From: Theobroma cacao
Taxonomy: Eukaryota > Streptophyta > Magnoliopsida > Malvales > Malvaceae
Assembly (NCBI RefSeq): GCF_000208745.1
Contig: NC_030852.1
Coordinates: forward strand, 30,954,969-31,018,968
DNA: 64,000 nt
Direction: 5' to 3'
Shown here: one piece after another, positions 1 to 13,357 of the stretch
Numbering within the stretch: the stretch's first letter is position 1
How the letters are laid out: every line of letters begins with the position of its first letter
Position numbers and translations under genes: made by a program
Notes under the pieces: model-generated
Database searches by the model: none
What the model was told of the DNA's origin: nothing
The model's input: the letters and a program-made list of their open reading frames with translations, nothing else

Positions 1-582
1 AAACAGCTACTTCAGTGCTTCTTCTGGCTCTAAATGTCTAATTTTTTTTATATGGCACAGTGACACATGATTCAGTACAACAAGTCAACGGCTACTGAAA
101 ATTTAAGAAAAAGAACAGCGCATAAAGTCGTCGCAATGAGGAATTGCCTTGCAGGGAGAGGCAGCTTGAGAGAATGATTGATTGATGGTTGATGAGTAAT
201 GCGTTGGTTTATGGAATCTTGATAAAGATAGTGAGTATCAAAACGAGGAGCAAAGAGTAAGGTTTGGGAGGTGTGTTTGAGTTTTGACTCCCTCTTTGGA
301 CTTAAATTGCTGTGCAGAAAAACGCTAGTTGACTTTTGGTGTTGCTGAAGTTTGACAATAGCTAGCTAGAATGTATACTTTCTAGGTGAGGAATTGAACA
401 GGGATTCCTAGGTAGACCTCCATTCTAATATATGCTTATCAAACAGTCCCATCACTCATTACATATTTTGTACTCAATCTGTAAAGCAGCAGTCATTAAG
501 CATTAATTATATGCATAAGATCTCTTTTCAATTATTTTACAACGTTTGTGAATCTTTCTGCTCTAGGCTTGTCAGCAGGTCA
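1..582. other. 3' flank of the GDSL gene, no gene seen
   Basis: AT-rich sequence downstream of the minus-strand GDSL stop codon. The part nearest the stop should hold its 3' untranslated region. I see no open frame with a recognisable product and no clear repeat. Confidence 0.5.
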
Positions 583-3035
583 CTAGGAATTGTAGTTGTA
601 AAGCTTCCGAATATTGATAGGGGAGCTGCTGCTTTCATCCCCATCAAGCAACTCTTTTGCAATGATAAGATTAGCAGCTTCGGTGGGGTGATATGCATCC
701 CAAAACACGTACTTGGATCGATCATTGCACACAGCTGAAGTACTTGCTTTTGTATTTCGGCTTTTGAAGCAAATGAATGGGGGAAAGTACCCACCGCAAC
801 ATGGCTCATGAGCATTCTCAAACCCTATAAATGTCCAAACACATAAAAATTAATTAGGGAGCTAGAATTTGATAATTATGATTAAATTATTATACATGAT
901 TTTAATTTTTTTTATAAAATTAAAATTAAATAATAAAAGAAATAAAAATAACAACACTAACCATATTGATGATAATTAACAATGATCTTCATGAAAATAT
1001 CATAAGAATTTGCGAATACAAAGATTGCTTCAGGTCCCATCTCTTGATTCAAACGATTCAAAAGCTCTTTTAATTTCTCATTATAGCCTTGGATCAATGC
1101 ATTCACCTGAGCAGAGCATTTTCCACTTGGCAATAGATTGAATGCTCGAACAAAAGGTATGCAACCCAGTGGTCCAACCCCCACAACAAGCAACTTTCTA
1201 GCCCCCAACTCATGCAACCGCTGCATAAGTTATTGCATATTAGTAAATGTACATGATTTTATCAAGTGAATTCTTAGTTTCATAGCAGAACTATTTAAAC
1301 AGTAAAAAAAAAGTTACAGTCCGAATAAATATTGAAATTATTTACTCATGATATCATTATTTCTATCGGCTTATCTTTGGGACTGATTGTTTTGGGAACA
1401 ATACACATATGGCACTGCCCTTTCAGCAATGCTATTTTATCAAAGAGAGTTAATGCGATTTTCCCAATAAGTGGACAGGGCACACCCCGTATTCGACTCC
1501 CAAACTCTTAAGTAAAATTAATGATGGTGTCGAGAATTGTTCTTACCTTAAGTTGAATGGTCAAGTTGGAGATCATGGAATCTAGGAATATTGTTGTGGG
1601 GAAGAGTTTGTCATGTCCCAAAAATGGTATTGATGGTTGGACATAGTTCAATATATCGTTGGACCCAATTGTGAGAGAGAAGATTGCCTTCTTTAAGAAT
1701 TCCCTGGTACGATTTTCACCCATCGCATTCACCATATAATTTCGATTTTGCTCGAAATACTTCACTTGCTCCCCAAGTGGAATTCTTCCAATCTGCATAC
1801 AAGTGCTCTTATTGCAGAAACTTTTTTTTTTCTTTTTTACTTATAATTAAACAAACCTAATGTAGTACTCACAAAGAAAAACCCAGTTTCGTCCAATATT
1901 CCGGAAGCCCCAGAAGCATAATTGATTCCCCTAAGAATCGCCTCAGTCTGAGTGCTTGGGGCTAGGTAAGGTGGTGGAAACGATTTGGCTCCGAGAGCTT
2001 GATCTGTTTCATCCAAAAAAAAAAAATGATTTGAAGGTGAAAGAAAATGAAAATACAAAACGTAGCCTGCTTGAAACATCACTTTCAAGGATAAATGGTG
2101 GGCAAAACACAGCTCAGTGGTTTGATACTGTGATATTAATTTCATGTGCCCAACTTCCTTCTTTCTTCCCCTCCACCAAATAGCTGGCCTGGCATTAATG
2201 GCTTCTGAAGTTCTTTCAGCATTTCTTTTCATATTTCAACACTGCTTTTGACAAATTAAATTCCTATACAGGCTGAAGCCTAGGTACAGGTAGATAAAAC
2301 TTAAAAAAGGAATTAATGTTTTTACTGAACCGCAGTACATTAATTCAACTATTCTAGTTTTGTTACTAGTCTCGTATCAATTCTAGCCAAAGGCTAGAGG
2401 CCGGAAGGCCGAACCTCGATACATTTCTAATACCACCGGTAATATCAGCTAAGCTAAAGTTGGTGTTGCCAGAGTACTTCAGTTGATTTTGCAAAGCCAA
2501 ATTAGGTTTCATTAGGAAGGCGCAAAGCTTAGGTGATCGGCTTGTATACATTAGACGTACAGGGCTGGAGCCCTCCAAGCCAAGAACGAGATTTGGTAAA
2601 CATATACAAGTCAGCCTGAACTGTAGTGTGCCTAGACGATAGGCTAATTAATGATTGAAGACAATCATTAATTTCTAATTCAATACCACTGTACCAGCAT
2701 ATCTTAATTGAAGATCTCAAAGTTAACCAGGAATATTACAAATTAAAGATTATGAAGTTGGCATTACCTACAATGTCAGCTATTGTTCGACCATTGGTAA
2801 ATCTTCCGGTGGGTTGCCCACCCGAAGGCTTGAAGTCGATGCCATAAGGAGGGGAATCAGCCCTCGAGAGGGTGAACAGATAATCATTGTTTCCGGCATC
2901 AACCAAGGAGTCTCCAAACACAAAAGAGGTGAAAGAAAAACTCGGCACTACATGCGAGGAGAGAAGAATTAATATAATGAAGAAAACAGGATTTAGAATA
3001 GTCTTGAGGGTCTTCATTTTTTCTTTCAAGTACAT
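583..3035 (-). CDS. GDSL esterase/lipase, five exons
   Basis: Predicted secreted SGNH-type ester hydrolase acting on lipid or other acyl esters, probably in the apoplast. Exons on the minus strand are 3035-2768, 2003-1873, 1792-1547, 1220-962 and 824-583. All junctions are GT-AG, and the joined length is 1146 nt, giving 381 residues, normal for the plant family. A hydrophobic signal peptide covers about residues 13-34. Block I ([14 protein letters not shown]) gives nucleophile Ser43; block II has Gly near 121; block III GSND gives Asn178; block V DAYHP gives Asp344 and His347. All catalytic blocks are intact. Met7 is an equally good start for the signal peptide. The gene is divergent from the BODYGUARD-like gene. 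In Arabidopsis, from memory, At5g41890 (GDSL) is next to At5g41900 (BDG2), which supports orthology. The natural substrate is not shown by sequence; a cuticle role is inference. Confidence 0.93.
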
Positions 3036-3944
3036 TGTTATTTAATTTGCATGATTATATAAAATTGTAGCTTTGGCCAAAATATAGAATAGCCAATTTT
3101 GTACTTGCAGATTTTTTCATATATTGCTTAGGGAAGCACAGTTTGCAGTGTCCTTGAGAGCAGGTAAAATTTTGAACTGGTCATGTAGCTAGGAAGGATT
3201 TGGTCAATTATGTGGTCCAGGAGAAAAGTTCAACAGGAAAATAAGGTTGCCCATGAAAGAAAAAACATAACCTTACAAGCAATAATATTCAAAGGACTTG
3301 TTGAAGGGTTCAAAACAAGTTAAAAGTACCGTAGGTCTGAACACGCATCCTACCTTCAAACAAACCCTATATATATAACTTTTAGATCTAACTAGCCTAG
3401 ATGTAGATGATATACAGATTGGTGGAAAGCTGTTTGCACCGTTACATTGTTGGGATTTCTTGAAGTCAAAATTCACCAATTTTTTACTTTATAATTTGTT
3501 TCTTAAACAATTTCTTTTATTGTGTTTCGTTTGTTCTGCAGTTTTCTTTTGTATATATCTGATTTAGTTTTCTAAAAGAAAAATTAAGATTGAATAAAAT
3601 TACTTTTAATGAAACCGATCTATATGTTTAGGTTTACGCCTCAAACTGACTCAAATCTTTTAAGTTTTATCTTTAGATCATTCATCATTGAAGTATTTCT
3701 TATCAAAAAGGAAAACTTTTAAACATTTTGGGTATTTTGAGGTACACGAAAAAAAATCTTTAAACGTTTTGAACATTTTTAAGCATTTTTGAGTGGTTGT
3801 TGATATATGAAGAAAAACCTTTAAGTATTTTGAGTATTTTTTTCTAAGCAAGCATATTCGTTGATTATGTTGTTAAATGAAATATGGTGTATTTTTTAAA
3901 GTTGTTGATTTTGTTAAATGAAATTTAATAGTTTTGGTGGTTAT
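3036..3944. other. Upstream region of the GDSL gene
   Basis: Promoter side of the GDSL gene. The first few hundred bases should hold its promoter, but I could not fix a TATA box with confidence. The rest is AT-rich sequence without a recognisable gene. Confidence 0.4.
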
Positions 3945-4335
3945 TAGGCATTACATAACTGATTTGTAGGTATTGTGTAATTAATTTTTAGACATTGTGT
4001 GACTGATTTTTAGATATTACGTGATTGATTGATATAACATTACTTAAGTAGTTCGTAGGTATTGCGTTACTGGTTAGTAAGGTATTGCGTGAATGATTAG
4101 AAATGCATTATGTGACTAGTTAGAAAGGTATTTTGTGACTTAGGTATTACCTAAAAATTAGTCATGTAATGTCTAAAACTCAGTTATACAATGCCTAAAA
4201 TCAGTTACACAATATCTAAAAACTAGAGAAACAATGATTAAGTCACGTAATGCATAAAAATCAATCTCACAATACCCAAAAATTAATGACACAATACTAA
4301 AAAATCAGTAATACAATACCTAATAACTAATTGAT
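3945..4335. repeat. Palindromic array of about 22-bp tandem repeats
   Basis: The left half (to about 4143) holds about nine degenerate units of roughly 22 bp with the core GTATTGTGTGACTGATTTTT. After a near-palindromic centre at about 4139-4155 (TTAGGTATTACCTAAA) the same unit continues in reverse complement to about 4335 (cores such as AATCAGTTACACAATAC). The whole can fold into a hairpin with arms of about 190 bp. No coding potential is seen. It may be a fold-back transposon or an inverted satellite fragment. Confidence 0.7.
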
Positions 4336-7170
4336 TTGCCTGCTCACAGTCAAGTTTAAATTGTCAAAGTCATACAGTGTTTAATTTACAGATATATTTA
4401 ATCAATTTCAACCCTTTAACTTCGAAAATCTATGAATAAACTAATAAACCCAAAAATCTAAAACACATATCTTGATGTCATCTCTGCTCTTTGAAATAGC
4501 GAGAAAGTGTTGAATGACAAGATAGATAGTATTTAATAAGAAAGAGAAATCGAGATTTAATTTTGAAATTTTTGTCTAGATAGTGAGATAAAGAAAACTG
4601 AAATCATTTTAATTTGTTTGAAATTGTTTAAAATGCATTATTGTCAAGTCATGTCAAAAATTGATTAAAAATAAATAAAATTATAATGAAAGATATTTTT
4701 AAATTAGATTTATGAAAAGGATTATTTCTTATAATTTTCTATAAGATATTTATTCTTATACGATTAACAGTCCTATGGTCCGAATTGCCAATATCTTTTT
4801 GTTACAAGCATATATAGCATTATTTCACTCTTACTAATGAAAGTGCAGAATCCCAATATTATTGTCAGTATTTCGGTCCTCACAATTTATTTTAACTTCA
4901 CTTAAAATCAAATATATATTACATATCATATTCATAAAAAAATCAATATAAAATTAGACCAAACTTACATAGGATAATATTAGAATTTGAGACTTAGAGA
5001 TTTTCAAATTTTTTCCTTTCCATTAAACAAAACCTCATGGACACTAGTTTTGACAATTAATGTAAAGCATCATCACACAAAGATTGGGTATTTTATCAAC
5101 ATTTAAGCATTCAAATCTTGCAGGACCCCCTTATTTACACCTTCATCTAATAGGCTTGATACTTTAGATTTTAAACAAAAAGAATATACACCTCAATGCT
5201 GTCCAATTGAATAAACAGAATAATTAACCACTATCTTCTAAACAACATATATAATACCAGGAGTTTCGTATATCCCTTTTATTATAGTGCTATGCAGGTC
5301 CATTTATGATGAATTATGGTCCTAGCTAGAAGCAATTTTTTTTTTTTTTTGAAAAGCATAGGTACGCTTAATTAATTCTGTCAGAACTAGAAAGTCTAGG
5401 TATATATATGGCAAGAGGCGTGTTTGTATTTTGTTCACAGCTTTTGGGGTCTGGAATCCACATAGCAAGAGTTTATCTTATTATATTGTCTTCGACAAAG
5501 GCTAATTAATATCCTGACAAGGTATTAAGTATAATGTAGTGTCTACTATATATTGTCTTTGACAAGTTAACACCTGAATCTCATAGTCAAACTCATTTTT
5601 AGAGAATTGATAAACCTTTTTGTTACATCTCTATTTTCTTTGGCCGGAGACTTTCTTGAATTATTACCTGTCAAGATGCACTAAAATATTTTTTTTAATT
5701 TCATTTAAAGTGAGCAATTCTCTATTGATTATTTATTTACTTTCAAATGTTTCATGTTGTATCTAATATCCACCATTTTTTAAGTATCTTTGATTAAGAT
5801 AATTTTTGATGAATTTCAAAGTATAAGGTAACTTGATAATTTTAAGTTTAAAGATCATTTAAAAAACTGTCATATAAGAATTTATTTACCAAATGAAATT
5901 TTTATGTGAACTTATTCATGTAACAAGCATCCACATATTAATTCAAGTCGCATGTGAGGAATATAATTATGTGTCTGTTTAGCAATATTTATTTCTTGAT
6001 AAAATTTAATTAAGAATAATACTTTGATGCACTAAGATATCATAACTATAATTTTCAAAAAAAAAAAAGTATATCATAATTATAACACTTTATAATTTTA
6101 CTTTTAAAAAAAAAAAAAACACGTTATAATTCCTTTTGCAAAACATAAAACATTTCATGAACTTTATATCATCTTGCAAATATCAATGATTTTATAAAAA
6201 TAAGAAAATACCTTTTATTAATTACAAATACGTACTTAAAATAATATAATATATTTCTTTATACATCTAATCGACTGGCTTATAAAGCATACGTTGTTCT
6301 ATCAACAAGATCATCTATTAGCCAGTGAAATCCGCAGGAAATTGTTGATAATGCCCATTTCCATGTCAGCATCAATATCATAATCATTTTAGGCCCATAG
6401 GAAGACAAGCAAGATAACATCAACCATATTTTAGATGAACATGAAATTAAAGGTTCCGAACCTATAACTCACCACGAATAGAGGCTCATTAAATCTGCAG
6501 ATTGCTGTTCTTGAAACATCATAATCACAAGAAGTGATATCTCGGAAAACCGAATTAGTTTGGTAAAGCAAATTGCAAAACAATGACCGGGTAATAAGTT
6601 GATTAAACCAATTAAAAGTGAAAGGCGTTCGGAAAGATGCAACAGATATGACAGTGCTATTTTCTTAATTTCGTTGCATGTATCGCACCTTTGCCGCCCT
6701 AATGCAACAGTAATCAATGATACTATGTGACTAATAATTTAGCGATTACAACCTTATTCTACTAAGAATTTTCCTCCTGGTTGTTAACCTTGTTCGAAAG
6801 TTAATTAATGACTTCACTTTTGGTATGTAATGTGTTTGGCAAGAGCATGGGAACGTATCGTGGACGAATAGATATCATAAGCAGTTTATGTTGAAATCCT
6901 TTTGAATTAATTTGGTCCCGAGTAACACGATACTATACAAGAGTTTCCTTGAAAGTGCGTGCAGCACGCTCGGTGGAAAATTTCTGCCTGTCTCTATTTC
7001 TCGCATGGACACACTACATGTTTTTCGCGATTTGGCATAGGGGAGTTAATAACTTGGTTAAGAGGAAGCATTGATCCTCATAAATATTACGCGCGCGATT
7101 ACCAATTATATATTCTTCCTTGCTGGCATTACTTTAAGTAAATTAAGCTTATCAAAATTAGACTGGAGCA
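4336..7170. other. Intergenic AT-rich DNA, no gene seen
   Basis: Spacer between the divergent GDSL and BODYGUARD-like genes. It contains poly-A/T runs and only short open frames without family resemblance. I see no RNA gene. Confidence 0.5.
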
Positions 7171-7174
7171 ACAA

Positions 7175-7800
7175 TCCAACCGAATAAAATGTAATTTGAA
7201 TAAAATGCTTCAGTTCAAGTACTTCATTTTGATTCTATTGGTCTAAAAAGTTTGATCCAATTGGTTTATTTGGTCGATTTTCGATCTTAAAATTTTTGAA
7301 CTAAACCAATCAAAAGACCAAACTAATATATTTATATATATATTTTATATATTTTTTAAATTTATATAAAATTATATTTTTGTATTACTAAGTTAATGAT
7401 ATACAATGGTTAATTATCTTGTATTAGATGGTTTTATTTTGTAGATATTAATTTTATTATGTTGAATCTTGCATGTTAAAATATAGATAGTAAAACTTTT
7501 GAATGTTAACTTGATGGCTTACGAGAAAAGATATAATTATGTGAGTGAAATGACAAATATTATATTTTTTTATATTTAGATTATTTGTAATTTCATAATT
7601 AAGGATGAAGTTTATAAATTTTAATATTTGTAATTTACGAAAAACAAAAATAACAAAATTTCAAATCTTTTGATCCAAAACTAAACCGATCGAACTATTT
7701 CAATATTTGGTCAATTTGATCATTCTTTAAATTTAATCAATTCTAATTGATTTTCTAAAAATATTTAATATATTTGATTTTTAATTATGACAAACCAAAC
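7175..7800. repeat. Degenerate MITE-like inverted repeat
   Basis: A stretch near 7240-7300 (AAGTTTGATCCAATTGG, then TTTGGTCGATTTTCGAT) resembles the reverse complement of 7675-7735 (containing GATCGAACTATTTC and TGGTCAATTTGATCATTC). The interior is very AT-rich and noncoding. This fits an old miniature inverted-repeat element, but the ends and target duplication cannot be fixed. Confidence 0.33.
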
Positions 7801-8396
7801 TAAACGAATCCACCGATTGCTGACCCCAAGAGCAAAGGAAGAAGACGCAATTAACTTAACATTAATAAGCCCCAAAGAAAGACGGTGGTGAGTGTCACTA
7901 CCAAAGGGAATATGAAAGTCATGTGGAGAAGAAAGCAAGCAATAAATACAAGAGGCTTTTGGACAAAAGAAAGCTGTTCATTTTGAAATAAAAAATAATA
8001 GTTACATTAATGATTCGCTTAAGCCTCCAGAACAAGGGATGAGTTGTGACATTGTGGATGAGAAAGAAGATAAGAGGTGACCTATAATTGAATCTCATGG
8101 TGGCAAGAAAGTGATTTTGTGCCCCTAGTTCTTTTATCTTTTCCTAATTCTTAACCCCTGGCTTTGAGAAAAAGGGAAGAAAAACACGTATATCTAATAT
8201 AAAAAAATAAATTTATTTGAGGAGGTATGGGAAGAAAGCTTAATTTTAGGCTGAATATTTGGCTGAGGAGAAGAATTGTAACAACTCTTTCTTCCCCTGT
8301 AGGTTCAACCACCACCTACCCCTTTTTTTCCTTGGCCAACAAACGATGTTAAATGAAACAATGAATTCATTTATCCGCACCTGTTAATTTGTATCA

Positions 8397-8416
8397 TGCT
8401 CTCTCTCTCTCTCTCT
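8397..8416. repeat. (CT)n microsatellite upstream of BODYGUARD-like gene
   Basis: About nine to ten CT units, roughly 430 bp upstream of the start codon. A second CT-rich tract lies at about 8750-8790. Such tracts are common in plant promoters and 5' leaders. Confidence 0.8.
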
Positions 8417-8846
8417 CCCATTAAGCTTTATGAGAAGCTTCCCACACGCTTCCATTTCATGACCAAAAAATTTGGGTATCAGGGTAGAGTTCAAGAAGGT
8501 CGCATATGGTGGAATAGTTCCGTCACCCATTTTCAGAGAACTTATTGTAGTACCTATATACCCCAATAAATATATATGTATATATATATATATATTCCAC
8601 CGTTGGCTTTCTATTTATGTTAGTGTAGGATTTACATATTATGAGAGAACAGAGAGGAGGGATGAGATAGTTTTAGGCTGAGGTGCCGTCAATTGTTTCA
8701 CAGTCATTTTCAAGTCTAAAAAGCCGAAGCACCTTACATTGTCCTTGTAACTCCTCCTCTCTGTCTCTCTCTTGGTCTCTTTTAACTCTTTCTCCTTGGA
8801 GTGTAATCAGCTATTGAGGCAGGGTTGGGAAGAGGGGTTCTCTCAA

Positions 8847-10837
8847 ATGGATGTAATGTGCAAAATCAGATCGGTCTTAACATTAATAGGAGGAGTTCTG
8901 AATAAGGCTGTGAGCTTCATTGTCTTCTGTATTCTTGACCTTGTTGATTTCATTCTATGCTTTGTTTACAAAGTGATTGACTTCTGCATTGAAGCTGAAT
9001 GGAAGCCTTGTTACTGCTCCTCTGCTAAAGAAGCCATCACTGGCAGCGGCAAGATCTTAGTCTCGGAACAGGGCGAATCCAAGATTGTTTGCCTCACTCC
9101 AAGCAAGTTACAGCTGGAGGACATTTCAGATACCCTCTATTCACGTCCTTCTCTTGTGACCGAGGTCTCAAAGCTGACCGTCAATGAGCTGAAGAAGCTC
9201 AAATTGGATGGCACCATCATACAATCTTGCGAGAAGATCAAGAAAGGAACAGTGCGATCAACGTTCACCATTAACTCTACCATTGTGGAAATGCTTCAGG
9301 GCAAGATGGTTGGGCAGCAATTGCATCCCATTCCTAGATGGTCTGATTGCGATTGTAAACTCTGTAATTCTTGGACCTCTTCTAGCAAAGACACCCTTTT
9401 TGTCAAAGCTCAGGGACCAAAAGGTAAATGGAGTTCTACCAAGTATTAGCCAAAAATATGATTACATAACTATCATCATATTCATATTAACCTTTCATTT
9501 ATTACATTCAGTTTTTGAAGCTTGCTATTGGATTTGTGATGTCAGATAAAGCACGAGAAGATGTGTTATTCATTCATGGCTTCATTTCATCATCAGCATT
9601 TTGGACTGAAACTTTATTCCCCAACTTTTCAAGCACGGCTAAATCAACTTATCGGTTGTTGGCAGTTGATCTACTGGGTTTTGGAAGAAGTCCTAAGCCC
9701 ACAGACTCCCTTTACACCTTAAGAGAGCATGTGGACATGATTGAAAAGTCCGTGCTTGAAGCATACAAAGTTAAATCTTTCCACATTGTGGCTCATTCCT
9801 TAGGCTGCATCTTAGCCCTTGCTATAGCTGTAAAACACCCTGGATCTGTCAAGTCCCTCACCTTACTTGCACCGGTAATTTTTTTTTTTACCAATCTTCC
9901 TTTCTTAGACAAGAACTTTTTTCATTGCAGCCAAGAATTAGTCTAACAAGTTATAAATGCATGAATATGGCAGCCATATTATCCAGTGCCGAAGGGTGAA
10001 CCACCAACACAATATGTTATGCGAAAAGTAGCACCCCGACGAGTGTGGCCGGTGATGGCTTTTTGTGCATCCATTGGTTGCTGGTACGAGCACATCACCC
10101 GGACGGTTTGCCTGGTCATATGCAAGAACCACCGGCTGTGGGAATTTCTCACCAAACTTATCACCAGAAACAGGTAATAATTTCGTCAATCCTAATTTTT
10201 ACACCTCCTCATCAAGTCGTGTCTACCCAAACAACCTTAACTATAATCCCATACACTAAACCATGTAATTGTGGTCTTTCACTGTCCGAGTTTCACAATC
10301 AGCTTCTTTTTGGGCTCTCTTTTGTGTTTGTAAATATATACCAAAACTACTAATCAATCTAGTTTTGCACGTTCCGATAATTATTGTACTCTAGAGTGAC
10401 CTTTTATAGGTTGTTTGCCTGAGATAACCAACTTTATTATTCCCCTTAACTTTTTTTTTTTTTGAGCAAATTATTCCCCTCAACTTCATTACATAGTAGT
10501 TATGTAGGTCTATGCCCTTGAAACATTCCATAATTCAAATTCAAGCTCTTTGTTTCAACCAAAACATTAAAATTACAATGATCACTCGTAATTTTTCATC
10601 CACCCAACCACATTTATCCCTGCACAGCTACCCCTATCGGGTGGAGAACTATCTAATGAATGCAAATACCTGATGTATATATACCTCACCGTCCAAAATA
10701 CAAATTAAGGTGAAAGAGGCTTGTCTATTTCAGCCTTGTACTTACATTTGTCCCCTGCAAATCTTTCGAGTGGTCTCAAAATGCAGGGAGGGAGAAAAAT
10801 TTTAGTAGCAACAGATCAATTGTCCTATTCCCGTACC

Positions 10838-10883
<46 letters not shown>

Positions 10884-11909
10884 TTATAGCAATAGAATTT
10901 TCCTATTTCTATACCACTTGAAGGCCCTCCTAGTCAATTTGTTAAATCAAAATTATTTTCTAAATACAAGACCAAGCTACGTTTATTTTTTTTTCAAACT
11001 TTTGAGCCAAAAATTAGTAAATGTAAAAGAAGTTGTAATAAGATGCCTTCCTCCTCCCTCTAAATGTATGCATTAATTATCAATTATTTAAAAGAAAAAA
11101 TGATCCTGTCCTACATTTAAAGAGAGGAAAAAATTATGAAATCAGAGAGAAAATTAAAAGATATTAGTATTTAAGCATTTAACTGAATAATTGATATACA
11201 AATCCCTTTCTCTTATTCAAAGAATTAGATTTTAATTTTTTGAAAATAAAAAAAAATAAAATCTTTAAAGCAACCAACGAATGGTATTTAAAGCATGGGT
11301 TAATTGGTATTTACATTTCAAAAAAAAAATTGGTATTTAAACTTTGTCGGTCAATGGCTGGGTGAACGCAAGTCAAATGTAGTTCAGAATGAAGTCCCAA
11401 CTGATGGAGACAGACGATTAATGCAAGAAATGAATTTGGTTTTCTGCATTTATTACGTCCTGCTGTCCTCTCTGGACACCCGTTCATTTATACTATGCTT
11501 CTTGACGCTGACATTCATCTACCAAAGTCGCTTGAATTTTAATGCAATTTTATCTATAAATTTTTTTTGTCATTTTTCCAGGATCAGGACTTTTTTGCTT
11601 GAAGGTTTCTTCTGCCACACCCATAACGCAGCCTGGCATACTCTTCACAACATTATTTGTGGCACCGCCAGCAAGCTCGACCGCTATCTGGACGCCGTCC
11701 GCGACCGGGTAAAATGCGACGTTACCATATTCCACGGCAAAGACGACGAAGTAATCCCGCTGGAATGTAGCTACGATGTTCAAAGAAGAATCCCTCGTGC
11801 TCGAGTTAAGGCTGTCGAAAACAAAGATCACATTACAATCGTTGTGGGTAGACAAGAGGCGTTTGCCAGGGAGCTTGAGGAGATTTGGAAGCGATCAAGC
11901 AGTGATTAA
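8847..11909 (+). CDS. BDG: BODYGUARD-like alpha/beta hydrolase, four exons
   Basis: Member of the BODYGUARD family (annotated as probable lysophospholipases), which is needed for normal cutin and cuticle formation in the epidermis. Exons are 8847-9423, 9546-9874, 9974-10173 and 11582-11909. All introns are GT-AG, and the joined 1434 nt encode 477 residues, the usual family length. The first ATG in frame is 8847 (MDVMCKIRSV); the open frame extends upstream but without another ATG. A hydrophobic segment at about residues 8-48 is followed by the family motif EWKPCYCSSAKE. The hydrolase core has the oxyanion motif FIHGFISSSAFW (about 201-212), nucleophile elbow AHSLG with Ser277, acid Asp423/424 in HGKDDEVIP, and His452 in NKDHITIV. 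The triad is complete. Intron 3 is long (1.4 kb) and holds an AT microsatellite. By position it corresponds best to Arabidopsis BDG2 (At5g41900, from memory); the exact paralogue is inference. Confidence 0.95.
10844..10880. repeat. (AT)n microsatellite in intron 3 of the BODYGUARD-like gene
   Basis: About 37 bp of uninterrupted AT dinucleotides inside the third intron. It is likely to vary in length between individuals. Confidence 0.9.
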
Positions 11910-13357
11910 GTCCTTTAATTACACTCTTCTTTTCTGGGCCAAATTATAATTAATAGCAGAAAAATAACAGTGTGAAATCTGCATGTCGAATTGTGAAGTG
12001 GGTAAATATGACATTAGATTCCGATTGCGAGGTTTTCTGTTTAATTCCTCAAAAGATCTGTCAAAGTCAATATTTTAGGCCATGTGAGATCGTTTACCTC
12101 TTATTCGATCGGGTTGTGAAATGCGTAATTAATTGTAATCATATGAATTTTTATAAGAAACACAAGTGTCATAGTAAACATCTGCCAATTAAATACGTCC
12201 TTTTCTTTATTATTATCTTATAAATTAATCTCTTCAGATTTCATATTGTTAAAATGATAAGTAAAATTTGTTTTTGAGTTTTCAATTATCATCAACTATT
12301 AAACTTTGGATACATTGAGTACTTCTTCGATCAATATCAAACAATAAATTCAACATTTAACAATAATAGTAATATATGTGTGTATATATGGAGGAAAGTT
12401 TGAAATACATAATAATACTTAATTTTCTTTTATCCCGAGTTATATCTTTAAATTTTAATTTTCAAGATTCAAATTTCATATTTATTTTAAAATCCCATAT
12501 CATGATCTTTTTAATTTTTATTTAATGTATTATCAATATAAAATTTATATATTATCAATTCATCATGTCTTCACATCGTAATAAAATTAATATTTACAAA
12601 CAGAGATTTAATTTTTTTTAAAAAAATTGAGTTGCAATTCTTTAAAAATATATATTAACACCAATAACATAATAAATATAAACTCTTATTAATAAAACAT
12701 ATCCCTAAAAACAAATTAATGTGCATTGCCAGCCCATGTGGTTGAACTAATGAGGCAATAAATCCGTGTCGCGTTAGGCTACTGAACTTCAGTAGAATTT
12801 ATAGTGGTACTATGATAATCAATAAATGTAAATTAATCTTCCTGACCAAAATAGTTATACTATTTCTTCAAACTGCGTCAGTATATTGGTTCCGTACAGG
12901 ATAGATCTTATCAGTTTGGGGAGACTTTTCCTCCTCAATCAAGAAACCTTAACACCGTTTGATGGAAAAGAAACACAAATTAGATGCAATATTAATGGTT
13001 GGTCATGGACCGAATTTAAAATATTCTAAAATTGGGAAAATAAAACAACGAGTGCAGTAAGTCAAAAACATTAACTATTTATTGGAATAGCACAGAGCAA
13101 ACGTGGGGTCGTGTCGTGTCCGACTGCACAATCACAAGATTGTCGGCTTTCCAACTTCCTTACCCATGGTGCAACTCTCCTATACTCCACAGTGCTCTTG
13201 GCCTATCAGTTATTCATATTGACTTCCCTGTAGTTGCTGTTTGATCATTGATGGCTTGCTGCCTTGGCTGTAACCAGTAAAGGTTTAGTAGAATACCTCA
13301 CCTAGCCTATAATCTTTCGATGGAGACCCAAAAAATAAATATTAAACAGAAAAAAAA
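11910..13357. other. 3' flank of the BODYGUARD-like gene, no gene seen
   Basis: Begins with the 3' untranslated region and continues as AT-rich spacer. The only sizeable open frame (11972-12223) has no recognisable features and biased composition; I do not call it a gene. Confidence 0.5.

Noticed and set aside
537..821. 94-codon minus-strand frame at the GDSL 3' end
   Set aside because: It is a shadow of GDSL exon 5; the true frame encodes [13 protein letters not shown] and the DAYHP block and stops at 583.
9208..9549. 113-codon plus-strand frame inside the BODYGUARD-like gene
   Set aside because: It is a shifted-frame shadow of exon 1 and runs into intron 1.
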